From Bacteroidota bacterium (GTDB taxonomy: Bacteria; Bacteroidota; Bacteroidia; Bacteroidales; F082), in assembly GCA_014382445.1 (NCBI GenBank), contig JACNJS010000091.1, positions 87,373 through 151,372 of the forward strand: DNA of 64,000 nucleotides, in the 5' to 3' direction. Numbering within the stretch: the stretch's first letter is position 1; every line of letters begins with the position of its first letter. Shown piece after piece: positions 33,867 through 43,131 of this stretch. The notes under the pieces are model-generated. The model made no database searches. It had not been told where the DNA came from and saw only the letters and a list, made by a program, of their open reading frames with translations. The translations under genes and the position numbers were made by a program.

Positions 33867-34487
33867 TTATTTTTGATTCATTTCCTTAGTTTCTTTTAGC
33901 CTGTATGATTCGCCATTCATGTTTATTAGGAAAGCTTTATGTGTTAACCTGTCAACCAATGCAGCTGTTAAAACAGCATCTCCAAAGATTTCATCCCAAC
34001 GATCGAAGCCAAGGTTGGTAGTTATGATTGTTGATTTCCTCCCTGCCATTAGGGATAAATGGTTAAACAGGAGTTCGGCACCATTCTTATCGAATGAAAC
34101 ATAACCAAACTCATCGCGTATTACTAAATCATATTTTTCAAAACGAGCTGCCAACTGTCTTAATGTTCGCTGTGAGTTTGACTCCCTTATTTGGGTAAGT
34201 ATCTTATGGACAGAGGTAAATAGCACTTTGTAGCCTTGCATACATGCTTTTAGTCCAAAAGTCTTACGACGGATATATTCAACACTTCGTTCAACATGCC
34301 CCTTTTCATTACCCCGGTAAGCATTACAAAAACGATGACTAAATTGGTAATAGCCACGCAAATCAAGCAATGCTCTGGTTGGTTCTGTTTCGTACGTGCC
34401 TACAAATTTTGATACCGATACACGCATGTTGTCATAAACCATCTCAGAAAAAGCCCCACAAATAGTTGAAAAAAAGCTGACGTGTGA
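33867..34487 (-). pseudogene. IS21-family remnant: istA' fused in frame to 'istB
   Basis: The open frame to 33867 begins with the end of the IstA transposase core (FFSTICGAFSEMVYDNMRV, then NAYRGNEKGHVERSVEYIRR, which holds the last catalytic Glu). Near LKACMQGYKVLF it switches to the IstB helper ATPase (DLVIRDEFGYVSFDKNGAEL, TTNLGFDRWDEIFGD, SYRLKET). The first DDE Asp, the IstA C-terminus and the IstB Walker A are all lost by the deletion. A 191-residue ATG-start ORF (34442) survives, but neither activity can. The frame is closed upstream by TAA near 34490. Confidence 0.85.
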
Positions 34488-34624
34488 TTAAGGAACACAA
34501 ATCTTTCAAATTACAAGAAAGCGTAAACGTGCTACATGCCTTGATACCACAACTATCTCGCTTATTTTTTATCTACATTGTTGGCAGCTGGGCTTTTTAA
34601 ATCTGACTTTTATTATTAATCCAT

Positions 34625-36064
34625 CTATTTTTTAAGATAAACAAAACTCATTGAAAGAAAGAATAAAATACAAAGCCAAGCAAAATAGTCCCCAAGTACA
34701 GAATAAACTGTTTTTTGTCCTTTTACAGGAACATCTGTATATAAAATAACTTCGTTGGTTTTAAAGAAATCATTTGAGGACAAAAGTTGTCCTTTGTAAT
34801 TAAAGGATGCAGAAAAACCTTTAAACACAGACCTAGTCATGTTAAATCCATGTTCAATGGCTCTTACAGATGCCACATAGGTGTGATATGGTGTAATTTC
34901 CTGCCAGTCACTACCCGGTACTAACATGATATCAATGTTCATTTTGCTGGTTTGGTTAATTAGAGATGGAAAATCCATATCGAAACAAATAGCTGAGCCA
35001 ATTCTGCCAAAAGGTGAATCATAATATTTTATAATTCCATCTCCATAATCACATTCGCCCGGATAAGTTGGTTTTGCCTTATGATATGTAAATAATATTT
35101 CTCCTACTGGAGAAATCCAAATGATTTTATTTTCAGGGTTCACATCGGGAAATCTTTTAGGTATCACTTGTATGGGCAATCCAAGATAAATACTATCACG
35201 TATTGCCGTTGCTTGAGCTTTTTTGATAAAGTCATTTTCTTTATCAGCCGGCAAACTGATTAGGGTCTCCCGCCCAAATACAATTTTAGCACCTGAAGCA
35301 GTGGCTAAATCACAATTTTTCAAAAATCCTTCATTTACCTTTTCAATCAATGTATCATAGTTTGTTGTCATCCGATGGTTATACTCTGACTTACTACTAT
35401 TGATTGAAGCGATTCTTACCGTAGGCGAATCAATGGTATGCGACAATCTGAACTGTCCCCATATAATTATTGATAGAAAAGGAATACCAAATATCCAAAA
35501 CGCTAAATAAATTTTACTTTTCTCAAAGTAATTGTCCCAAAGCCAATTTGTAATTGATGCAGTCCACGTAATTAGAAATGTTACTCCCCAAATACCAGTA
35601 ATCGAGACAAGCTGCAATAAAGGCAACGCAGACTGAGTATGAACTAAAGTGCCATATGAACCTGAAGGGTTAGTTGATACGGTAATAAAATCCATTATTA
35701 CATAAACAGTGGGAAATATGAGAGTCGAGACAATTCCTTTAAGTTTTTGAGTGTAAATTCGGTATAACAAAAATGTTAGCGAAAAAAATACGCTCATCAT
35801 AAAAGAAACGAAGTAGTAGAAAAATCCTGACATTGGCATCATTCCCTTCCACACGAATATGTTTGACACCCAACCAGCAAGAACAATTATCAGAAATCCT
35901 TTAAATGGTTTTTGAAACCGTAAAAAACGAATTAGAAATATAGGTGCTATAAAAGCAGCAATCGGTAAAATCCATCTTCCATTAAAAAAGAACAGGGAGA
36001 CAAATCCAATTAACAAATAGATATAAGAATATTGTATTTTTCTTTTATTCATAGTTTTTTCCAT
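34625..36064 (-). CDS. Lnt-like apolipoprotein N-acyltransferase (carbon-nitrogen hydrolase)
   Basis: A 479-residue inner-membrane protein. The N-terminal ~215 residues have about six to seven membrane helices, a nitrilase domain follows (about 218-440), and one more helix ends the protein. The catalytic triad is visible: Glu in FGRETLI, Lys in YHKAKPTYPG, Cys in GSAICFDMDFP. This is the Lnt architecture, although the surrounding motifs are divergent, and Bacteroidota have several Lnt-like paralogues. It would N-acylate lipoproteins or acylate another amine. Alternative start MNKRK at 36052. It lies in the accessory island between attC-like hairpins and IS debris. Confidence 0.85.
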   Translation of the reverse strand: MEKTMNKRKIQYSYIYLLIGFVSLFFFNGRWILPIAAFIAPIFLIRFLRFQKPFKGFLIIVLAGWVSNIFVWKGMMPMSGFFYYFVSFMMSVFFSLTFLLYRIYTQKLKGIVSTLIFPTVYVIMDFITVSTNPSGSYGTLVHTQSALPLLQLVSITGIWGVTFLITWTASITNWLWDNYFEKSKIYLAFWIFGIPFLSIIIWGQFRLSHTIDSPTVRIASINSSKSEYNHRMTTNYDTLIEKVNEGFLKNCDLATASGAKIVFGRETLISLPADKENDFIKKAQATAIRDSIYLGLPIQVIPKRFPDVNPENKIIWISPVGEILFTYHKAKPTYPGECDYGDGIIKYYDSPFGRIGSAICFDMDFPSLINQTSKMNIDIMLVPGSDWQEITPYHTYVASVRAIEHGFNMTRSVFKGFSASFNYKGQLLSSNDFFKTNEVILYTDVPVKGQKTVYSVLGDYFAWLCILFFLSMSFVYLKK

Positions 36065-36130
36065 TGCTCACATTTAATCACTATTCAATATAGCTAAAAA
36101 TTGTCGATTGAAACACTTTTCCCTGCCTTG

Positions 36131-36271
36131 CTACCAACGGAATTGCTATGCGTCTTGCCGCATTTTTGTTGATTTTTGAGTTTTTGTTTACAACTCAAAA
36201 TTAAGGATTAATTTTTATATGAAGCCATTGCTGCGGCTATGGTCTATAGTGTTGTTATAAAGCGTTGTTAC
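36131..36271. repeat. attC-like long imperfect hairpin 2, overlapping the mscS stop
   Basis: The left arm 36131-36162 (CTACCAACGG...CTATGCG...GCCGCA) pairs with 36229-36271 (TGCGGC..CTATAG...CGTTG.TAC) with bulges, and the loop is ~65 bases. The right arm covers the mscS stop codon (36268-36270), as is usual for cassette attC sites. It shares TGCGGCTATGG..TATAG with hairpin 3 at 38185. Confidence 0.5.
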
Positions 36272-37329
36272 ATATTTAAACTTTCTTTTTTATCATCGTC
36301 TTCAATACTCTTTTCAACTTTAGCTTTAAGTTCAATAATGTTTTTAATGGATGATTCATTTTTTTGAATTTCATCCTCTTTTTTTAAATCTTTCTGTTTT
36401 GCGCTAAGTATTTCGTGTTTTTTATTTAATTCCTCAAGCTGTTCTTTCTTTTGTTCAATTTTTCCTGATTTAATTGCCTCATTAAAAACTAAATCTTCAT
36501 GAATTTGTTCGTTGGTTGAAGTATCGTTTTTTAGAATCTCTTGTGGGATAAAAGTCTTTTCATTTGCATTTCTTTGATTCATGAAAGTTGGAGAAACGAT
36601 CTCTATATTTTTCTTATGAAGTACATCCATCACATTAGCATTCAATAAAGAGATGGTACTAAAGTATTTGCTGCTATTTTCAAGAAATCCGTGTATTTTA
36701 TACAATACTGAATAATCACCAAGGTTTGTAATATAAACATAAGGGTCGTTCAATCCAGTTGCAAAAGCAGCCTCTTTCAGCGAATCTTCAATTTTATTTC
36801 GGGGTATGTCATAGCCTAATGAAATAGAAGTAGAAATTACCGTATCCGTTTTACGTGTTAACTTAACGGGATTGGTAGCGATATATAAATTAGGAATAGT
36901 GATAAAATTACTATCTTCGAGCTGAATTTCAGTATGAAAAATACTCTTCTTTGTAACCCTTCCTTGTATATCTTCAATTTTAATTAGATCTCCGTTTCTG
37001 AAACGCTTCATTGAGTTATTCATAATTCCGGCTATGAGATTTCCTAATATGGTAGTTGAGCTTAAAGCAATACCTGCACTAACTATTATTGCCAGGAAAC
37101 TTAATATTTGACCCTTTAAGGTTTTATCAATGGGCAATGACAATATAAAGACAAGTATTCCAACGAATACTAGGAGGGCGGCTATACTATTTTTAATAAT
37201 ATTACCAGATAATTTACTGGATTTTGTTTTTTTAAAAATCCAAGAATTGAAAAATAATAGTAGAATCAAAACCAGAATAATACCAAATGGTTCTAGTAGA
37301 GTTTTAAATATGTTTATTAAATGTTCCAT
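36268..37329 (-). CDS. Small-conductance mechanosensitive channel (MscS family)
   Basis: A 353-residue inner-membrane channel releasing solutes on hypo-osmotic stress. Membrane helices lie in residues ~10-110. The pore helix and start of the beta domain are recognisable (STTILGNLIAGIMNNSMKRF, then NGDLIKIEDIQGRVTKKSI). The C-terminal ~80 residues are a charged Lys/Glu coiled coil (EQKKEQLEELNKKHEILSA), longer than in E. coli MscS. A minus-strand -7 element TACTTTTG is at 37417-37424. It is followed directly by an attC-like hairpin, which makes it look like a gene cassette. Confidence 0.9.
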   Translation of the reverse strand: MEHLINIFKTLLEPFGIILVLILLLFFNSWIFKKTKSSKLSGNIIKNSIAALLVFVGILVFILSLPIDKTLKGQILSFLAIIVSAGIALSSTTILGNLIAGIMNNSMKRFRNGDLIKIEDIQGRVTKKSIFHTEIQLEDSNFITIPNLYIATNPVKLTRKTDTVISTSISLGYDIPRNKIEDSLKEAAFATGLNDPYVYITNLGDYSVLYKIHGFLENSSKYFSTISLLNANVMDVLHKKNIEIVSPTFMNQRNANEKTFIPQEILKNDTSTNEQIHEDLVFNEAIKSGKIEQKKEQLEELNKKHEILSAKQKDLKKEDEIQKNESSIKNIIELKAKVEKSIEDDDKKESLNM

Positions 37330-37510
37330 TTATTCAATTCTGACTAAGGTTAAGTCTGTTGTTGATATTCAACAATTGCTTTTTACTTAATATTTACCGT
37401 AAATTTTTATTGTTGACAAAAGTATTTAATCAGGTCCGTAAAAATAGATAATTTATTTAGTATTCTATTTTGGATATGCTGATGCGTGGAATGCTTTATA
37501 ACGTTAAGTA

Positions 37511-37584
37511 GTCGAGTAGGCAAGGGGAATTTCACCCCAAGCCTCTCACAGAACCGTGCTTGAAAGTCTCCCCTCACACGACTC
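37511..37584 (-). mobile_element. Group II intron 3' end (domains V and VI), copy 2
   Basis: On the minus strand 37584-37551 is a 34-base domain V, GAGTCGTGTG...GCACGGTTC, and domain VI ends CCTACTCGAC at 37511. It is clearly related to copy 1 but differs at many positions. The catalytic triad AGC reads AGT here, so splicing is unlikely. No maturase sequence is adjacent; IS256 sequence starts upstream at about 37610. Confidence 0.8.
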
Positions 37585-37645
37585 TTGTTATACAAATCTA
37601 CAGTAAAGAAGACAGTGTCCCATTAAGTGTGTAATCCGAATTTTG

Positions 37646-37870
37646 TTATAATTTTAATCTTTCATCAAAAATAAGTAAAAACTGGTTTAGTATAATTCCC
37701 CAATCCCTGATAGGCGGCATAGTCCATTTTTTAGTAACCTCTTTAACCGCTGGGAAATCGGTCTTTCCTAACCATAAACCAAGTACTTCTTTTCTACCAT
37801 CCAATCTGAGTCCTATGGCGATATATATGGTTTTGTTGATTACTTTGGAATTTTCACTAACTTCATCACC
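37646..37870 (-). pseudogene. IS256-family transposase remnant, internally deleted
   Basis: The minus-strand frame reads VINKTIYIAIGLRLDGRKEV LGLWLGK and then jumps to AVKEVTKKWTMPPIRDWGII and the usual C-terminus ending FDERLKL, stop at 37646. In an intact Mutator-type transposase about 200 residues lie between these two parts, including catalytic residues. The deletion keeps the frame. A probable terminal repeat (gtgtcccattaagtgtgta) lies just downstream near 37616-37634. Confidence 0.8.
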
Positions 37871-37874
37871 ACTT

Positions 37875-38090
37875 TTAAACTGCTTTAGAAAGTCGCTGTT
37901 TAAAATTCATGTTTTCGGTACTCTCTAATGCTCTGTATAAACAACTAAGATACCAAATCAACCATTCAGTAATATCTCCGTCTTTGTGTTGAGTATTTTG
38001 CAAAATCTTGTAATAAATTTTTCTTTCTTGTAATATTTGATTTGATTGGCTGTAGAAACGCTGTGAACTGTTATCAGACCTTGCTAACAA
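37875..38090 (-). pseudogene. Fic-domain protein C-terminal fragment
   Basis: About 71 residues match the end of Fic AMP-transferase proteins after the HPFxDGNGR core: LLARSDNSSQRFYSQSNQIL, then QERKIYYKILQNTQ and DITEWLIWYLSCLYRALEST. The catalytic loop and everything before it are missing. Homology begins exactly at the edge of attC-like hairpin 3 (38082), as if a cassette boundary cut the gene. The other end runs into the IS256 remnant. Confidence 0.65.
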
Positions 38091-38214
38091 GGTTTATACT
38101 ATGCGCCGTGACCGTCTGCTTCTACTAATTTATTTTAGAACTACTAAGTTCAAATCTACTGATTATTATCAACCGAACCCAAATTGCGGCTATGGCGTAT
38201 AGCTTTTATTAGCA
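38082..38214. repeat. attC-like long imperfect hairpin 3, after the katG fragment
   Basis: The left arm 38082-38114 (TGCTAACAA...TATAC...GCGCC...CCG) pairs with 38185-38214 (CGG...GGCGTATA...TTATTAGCA) with extrahelical bases. The outer ends TGCTAACAA / TTATTAGCA resemble the R''/R' core boxes of integron attC sites. The katG' stop lies eight bases beyond the right arm. Confidence 0.5.
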
Positions 38215-38221
38215 GCTGGGT

Positions 38222-38700
<479 letters not shown>

Positions 38701-38874
38701 TAAGTAAATATAGCTGATTTACAACAATTTACCAAATAAAACATCAACTATTTTACTGACTGTTAGTAACTTATGCTAATTGTTGATAAAGTGCGTTTTT
38801 AAACAGTCTGACGGTTTGGTCCAACATGATTTAAAACTCAATTGAGCGGTTTTTGTTCCTGAAATTTGGCGTTA

Positions 38875-38915
38875 ATAACAGGTAGTGGTTTGTTCACCAA
38901 TTACAGCCTGTTATA
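38875..38915 (-). terminator. Hairpin at the end of the PNP gene
   Basis: ATAACAGG (38875-38882) pairs perfectly with CCTGTTAT (38908-38915), and the inner bases also pair in part (GTGG/CCA). It overlaps the PNP stop codon. There is no clear T-run, so it may instead be a shorter member of the attC-like hairpin group. Confidence 0.4.
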
Positions 38916-39723
38916 TTTCTTTAATAAGTTCGATGAATAATCTAACCAGATCTTTCTCAGCCTTCGAAGCATTATTAAGAACCTCATCAATATCAATTGG
39001 TTTAAGGTTGTCCGGATCGCACAAGTCGGTTATTGCTGATACGGCAGCCACTTTTATACCCATGTGGTTTGCAACTATTACTTCAGGAACAGTTGACATC
39101 CCCACAACATCGGCTCCCATTATTTTTATAAAACGGTATTCTGCTCTGGTTTCAAGACTGGGACCTGTCCATGCCACATAAACACCTTTGTTCACTTTGA
39201 TGTTTGATCTTGCAGCTATATCCTCCATTTTTTTAATCAATCCGGCATCGTAAGGCTGACTCATATCAACAAACCTGGGTCCCAATTTTGAGTGATTTGC
39301 TCCAATTAGAGGATTACCCGGAAGCATATTTATATGGTCGTCGAGTATCATTAATGAAGCTGGTGCATAGGATGGATTTACGGCTCCGCATGCGTTTGAT
39401 ACCAGCAAAGTATGTATTCCAAGCATTTTCATTACCCTGATAGGGAATGTAATCTCTTGTAAATTATACCCTTCATAATAATGATATCTTCCATTCATAA
39501 CTACTACAGGTTTCCCTTCAAGATAACCATATATAAGCTTACCGTAGTGAAAATCAACAGTTGCCTCTTTAAAATTGGGAATATCTTTATAATCAATTAT
39601 TGATTTAATATCGATCAAGGTTACAAGTTTTGACAAACCTGTTCCCAATATTATTCCAATAGCCGGATTGCCAAATCCGTTTTTTCTGAGGTAATCTATG
39701 GTTTCCTGAATTTCTTTCAGCAT
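38911..39723 (-). CDS. Purine nucleoside phosphorylase (trimeric PNP/MTAP type)
   Basis: Purine salvage enzyme of 270 residues that splits nucleosides with phosphate. It has the PNP family 2 signatures GIILGTGLS, HYYEGY, VSNACGAVNP and YVAWTGPSLETRAEYRF (substrate Glu). The base-specificity position after SAIT is Asp, where 6-oxopurine-specific trimeric PNPs usually have Asn and MTAPs have Asp, so adenosine-type substrates may be accepted. Last gene of a porQ-recF-DUF721-PNP operon, 12 bases after the DUF721 gene. It marks the end of the accessory island. Confidence 0.92.
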   Translation of the reverse strand: MLKEIQETIDYLRKNGFGNPAIGIILGTGLSKLVTLIDIKSIIDYKDIPNFKEATVDFHYGKLIYGYLEGKPVVVMNGRYHYYEGYNLQEITFPIRVMKMLGIHTLLVSNACGAVNPSYAPASLMILDDHINMLPGNPLIGANHSKLGPRFVDMSQPYDAGLIKKMEDIAARSNIKVNKGVYVAWTGPSLETRAEYRFIKIMGADVVGMSTVPEVIVANHMGIKVAAVSAITDLCDPDNLKPIDIDEVLNNASKAEKDLVRLFIELIKEI

Positions 39724-39735
39724 AAAGCACCGTTT

Positions 39736-40026
39736 TTAATTAAAAACAATTTCATCAATTACTTTTTTTCCTGTTTCATTATTTAGCTTCTTAACCAGTT
39801 TTGAGCGTTCCATATAAAGTTCATTTCTTAATACTGATGAATCAAGGGTTACATATAAATTACGGTTTTTTACATATAAATTTGTAGTATGCCTTGCAAT
39901 AATACCACCCACAATTTTTTCCCATGAATTAACTATACGAATGCCGTCCATCTTCTCTGTCCACCCATAGGCATCAAAAAGCTGTTGTAACAAATCTTTT
40001 AAAGTATGTTCGTTATTGTCATTCAT
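39736..40026 (-). CDS. DUF721/DciA-like protein
   Basis: A 96-residue protein of the DUF721 family (DciA-like). The core is YGWTEKMDGIRIVNSWEKIV, then GGIIARHTTNLYVKNRNLYV with the typical SSVLRNELYMERSKLVKKLN ending. DciA is the ancestral replicative-helicase (DnaB) loader in bacteria lacking DnaC/DnaI. Its position next to recF, a DNA-replication/repair gene, supports the assignment. It lies 19 bases after recF. Confidence 0.85.
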   Translation of the reverse strand: MNDNNEHTLKDLLQQLFDAYGWTEKMDGIRIVNSWEKIVGGIIARHTTNLYVKNRNLYVTLDSSVLRNELYMERSKLVKKLNNETGKKVIDEIVFN

Positions 40027-40045
40027 TTAAAATTTGTATTCATTT

Positions 40046-41155
40046 TTATGTCTCAGGTACTACTTCTCCATCAGCAACATTAAAAATACGATGATCGATT
40101 GAAACAAGGTTGAATATTTTTTCAATACGCTGCTTTTGTGTGTCTGTAATAAAAACCTGGCCAAAATTATTTTCGCTTACCAGTTGTATAATTTGCCTAA
40201 CGCGTTTATCATCAAGTTTATCGAAAATGTCATCAAAAAGCAGTATTGGTTTAAATGATTTGATGCGCCGTGTGAATTCGAATTGTGCCAGTTTAATTGC
40301 AATTACAAATGATTTTTGCTGCCCCTGAGAACCAAATTTTTTAACGGGGAAACTATTAATTGTAAATATAAGATCATCTTTATGAATTCCAGTATTAGTA
40401 TACCTTGTTATTCTGTCTTTTTCTGCTGATATTTTTAGTAATTCCTTAAAATTATTTTCATGAAATTGTGATTCATAAACTATATTTACTTTTTCGGTTG
40501 TACCGGCTAAAAAGTTATAGTATTCTTCGAACAACGGATTAAATTCGCTTAGAAATTGCTCTCTTTTATCAAAAATTGTTTGGCCGTGTAATACCAGTTT
40601 ATCATTCCATATTTCAATTGCTGCCTCATCAAAGTATCTGCCATCAAACATTTGTTTCAACAAAGTGTTTCGCTGCAGCAATGCTTTATTATAATTAATC
40701 AGGTCGTTTAAATAGTTTCTGTCAAACTGCGAAATAACGCCGTCAATATATTTTCGGCGCACCTCACTACCATCATTAATTAAATCCCTGTCGTACGGCG
40801 ATATCATTACAAGCGGAATAGTACCAATATGATCAGCAAGTCGGTTATAGTTTGTTTTGTTTAACCTGAATACTTTTTTATGATTTCTTTTTTGAATGCA
40901 GCTTATTTTATCATCACTGTTTTTCAGGTTTTGATAAGAGCCATGAATGGAAAAAAAATCACAATTATGCTTTATGTTTAAAGTATCGATTGGATTAAAA
41001 TAACTTTTACAAAACGACAGGTAATATATAGCATCCAGAATATTTGTTTTTCCTGCACCGTTATCGCCAACAAAGCAGTTTATTTTGTCGCTGAACTCAA
41101 GTATGGCTTCTGAGCAATTCTTAAAATTTGTGAGTGAAAGTTTTTGAAGAAACAC
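40046..41155 (-). CDS. recF: DNA replication and repair protein RecF
   Basis: SMC-like ATPase acting at gapped DNA and stalled forks with RecO and RecR. The 369 residues carry Walker A GDNGAGKTNILDAIYYL (about 30-46), the signature FGSQGQQKSFVIAIKLAQ and Walker B PILLFDDIFDKLDD. Length and order agree with the family. It follows porQ by seven bases and precedes the DciA-like gene. Here recF is not beside dnaA/dnaN/gyrB, a common situation in Bacteroidota. Confidence 0.97.
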   Translation of the reverse strand: MFLQKLSLTNFKNCSEAILEFSDKINCFVGDNGAGKTNILDAIYYLSFCKSYFNPIDTLNIKHNCDFFSIHGSYQNLKNSDDKISCIQKRNHKKVFRLNKTNYNRLADHIGTIPLVMISPYDRDLINDGSEVRRKYIDGVISQFDRNYLNDLINYNKALLQRNTLLKQMFDGRYFDEAAIEIWNDKLVLHGQTIFDKREQFLSEFNPLFEEYYNFLAGTTEKVNIVYESQFHENNFKELLKISAEKDRITRYTNTGIHKDDLIFTINSFPVKKFGSQGQQKSFVIAIKLAQFEFTRRIKSFKPILLFDDIFDKLDDKRVRQIIQLVSENNFGQVFITDTQKQRIEKIFNLVSIDHRIFNVADGEVVPET

Positions 41156-41162
41156 AGGAGAT

Positions 41163-42215
41163 TTATTTTTTCAGGAAAGAATCAAGGTTAAAAGCTATAG
41201 TAAGGTAATTGGGTGAGCCGGCAAGGCTATATGTTACTCTCGAATAATTTATCCTGAATTTATATATACGTACTCCAAAACCCCAGCTAAAGCCTACCAT
41301 GGCCATTCTATCATCAATCTTCATTTCCTGACGACGACCGTAATTATAGCCACCTCTGAGTATCAGGTTTTTACCGATATAAAGTTCTGTCCCGATGATT
41401 ATGTGTCGCATAAACTGATCACCAAATTTTGTAAATCCGGTTTTATATTTTGGTTCCCCGGTAATCGGATCATAACCATCAGATGGGTTTGCAGGGTCGG
41501 TATAAGTTAAGTCCCATTTTTCGATATGATCATAAATCAATAAAAACCTGAAAGGTACATGATCGAGACGTTTTGAAACTGCCAGTTGCAAATCAAAAGG
41601 TAGTTGGTCTCTTTCGGCTTCGGGCCAATAGGTAGTTATTTGCAAGCCCATATTTCGTGCTATAAGCGACATTGCCCACCCCGACTTCGACTGGTAAGTT
41701 CCTGCAACATCTACAGCCATCCCAAATGAATTATACGATTCATATGATGAGTATATAAGTTTGGCTGCTGCACCAATTGAAAACAGTGAGTCTAATTGCC
41801 TTCCCCAACCAACAGTAATTGCCATATCGTAAGCACCAAAAGTACCGCCTAAATTGCCATTTTCGTCAGCATAGTCAATTTTGCCATAATCCATATATTG
41901 AAGCGTCCCCATAAAACTACCAACTTTGTTAAAAGTGTTGGCATATTGAATGCTGCTATAATTAGTTCCTGTAAAAAAGTTAATATAATTCAGCGCCAGG
42001 CTATTATCCATTCCAGAGTTAATAAGCGATGGATTAACAAATCCTATATTCAGGTCGTTATCGTTAATAGATGCTACATTGCCACCAAGAGCTGCAATTC
42101 GGGCAGATATTGGTTGTTCGAGAAATTGGTAGCCAGTAGAACCACCAATTTGCGAAAAACTTAAATTGGAAAAAATAATCAGAAAACTTATGAGAGAAAA
42201 TATTGTTTTTTTCAC
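41163..42215 (-). CDS. porQ: Type IX secretion system protein PorQ
   Basis: Outer-membrane beta-barrel protein of 350 residues. PorQ works with PorU, PorV and PorZ in the attachment complex that removes sorting domains and links cargo to anionic LPS. It has a signal peptide (ending NLSFSQ), the conserved start GGSTGYQFLEQPISARIAAL GG (residues about 23-45), the FVNPSLI motif and FPP/OmpP1-like barrel strands ending in Phe-rich AFNLDSFLKK. The C10 protease in this window carries the kind of signal this complex processes. First gene of the recF operon. Confidence 0.92.
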   Translation of the reverse strand: MKKTIFSLISFLIIFSNLSFSQIGGSTGYQFLEQPISARIAALGGNVASINDNDLNIGFVNPSLINSGMDNSLALNYINFFTGTNYSSIQYANTFNKVGSFMGTLQYMDYGKIDYADENGNLGGTFGAYDMAITVGWGRQLDSLFSIGAAAKLIYSSYESYNSFGMAVDVAGTYQSKSGWAMSLIARNMGLQITTYWPEAERDQLPFDLQLAVSKRLDHVPFRFLLIYDHIEKWDLTYTDPANPSDGYDPITGEPKYKTGFTKFGDQFMRHIIIGTELYIGKNLILRGGYNYGRRQEMKIDDRMAMVGFSWGFGVRIYKFRINYSRVTYSLAGSPNYLTIAFNLDSFLKK

Positions 42216-42280
42216 TTATAATAATTGTTAATTTAGTTTTATTAACGTGATTTGGAAATTATTATTACACATACTTGTAC

Positions 42281-43000
42281 TTAATAATTTGTAATTTTTG
42301 TAACCTTTCCGCTTCCCGATATTTTTGTTTTTATCTCAGGTTCACCGGTATATATTATCTCTCCACTGCCATCAACCTTCGCTACAAGCCTATTCAGTGC
42401 AACAACACTTGCATTTCCAGAACCCTTAATTGTTACTTGCGCTTTGTAAGTATTTAATCCCAAACCTTTAAATTCTCCCGATCCATTAATCTTAACGTTC
42501 AGATTTTGAGTTGTTCCATTAACAATAATAATTCCCGTTCCTGAAATAGTGTTAACAATATCATTTGCAAATACATTAAGAGTGATTTGTCCTGAGCCAT
42601 TGATGTTTAATGATAATTTATCAGTTTTAACAGGAGTTTCAGAAAAAACCCTTGCACTTCCATTAATATCAATGCTTGATAAACCAGGAACTGTTATTGC
42701 AATGTTTATTTCATTTTTATTGATATTACAAAGATTTCCGGTTAATCGAAGCTTTCCTCTTTTAACTGTGGATGTAATTTCGGATAAGAAAGATTCATAA
42801 GATGAAATAGTGATTTTTGCACTATCGCTTGTTACAATTTTAATGTTTGCCGGTATTCCCACTTCAAGTTTGGTGAAGTTGTCAATACTCCGATTTTCAG
42901 TTAGTATCTCTCCTATGGGTTCAACACAATTTATGCAGGAGGTAAAGCCTAAAGTTGCCATTGCAGACAACAATAAAATAGTTAATCTGTAATATTTCAT
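42281..43000 (-). CDS. DUF2807 (head GIN) lipoprotein
   Basis: A 239-residue exported lipoprotein. The start is ATG 43000, giving signal MKYYRLTILLLSAMATLGFT followed by the lipid-modified Cys; the 14 residues of the longer frame overlap the promoter -7 element. The mature part is a right-handed beta-helix of DUF2807 type, with many short repeats of I-N-G-S-G (IKINGSGEFKG, VTIKGSGNAS, AKVDGSGEII). Such proteins are probably periplasmic or surface-exposed; function is unknown. Confidence 0.88.
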   Translation of the reverse strand: MKYYRLTILLLSAMATLGFTSCINCVEPIGEILTENRSIDNFTKLEVGIPANIKIVTSDSAKITISSYESFLSEITSTVKRGKLRLTGNLCNINKNEINIAITVPGLSSIDINGSARVFSETPVKTDKLSLNINGSGQITLNVFANDIVNTISGTGIIIVNGTTQNLNVKINGSGEFKGLGLNTYKAQVTIKGSGNASVVALNRLVAKVDGSGEIIYTGEPEIKTKISGSGKVTKITNY

Positions 43001-43028
43001 GATATTGTTATTATTTAGTTTAGCAGTA

Positions 43029-43036
43029 CAAACATA
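43029..43036 (-). promoter_or_regulatory. -7 element of the DUF2807 gene
   Basis: Minus-strand TATGTTTG matches TAnnTTTG; 19 bases upstream the -33 position reads TTA rather than TTG. It lies within the longest frame and so supports the ATG at 43000. Confidence 0.55.
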
Positions 43037-43131
43037 AAGCATTTCTAAATATAGTTAAGCAGATAAATCACCCACCTTTACAATAAACTGTGCAAAGTTA
43101 ATGGGGCTATTTGTTTATATTTAATTAGTAA

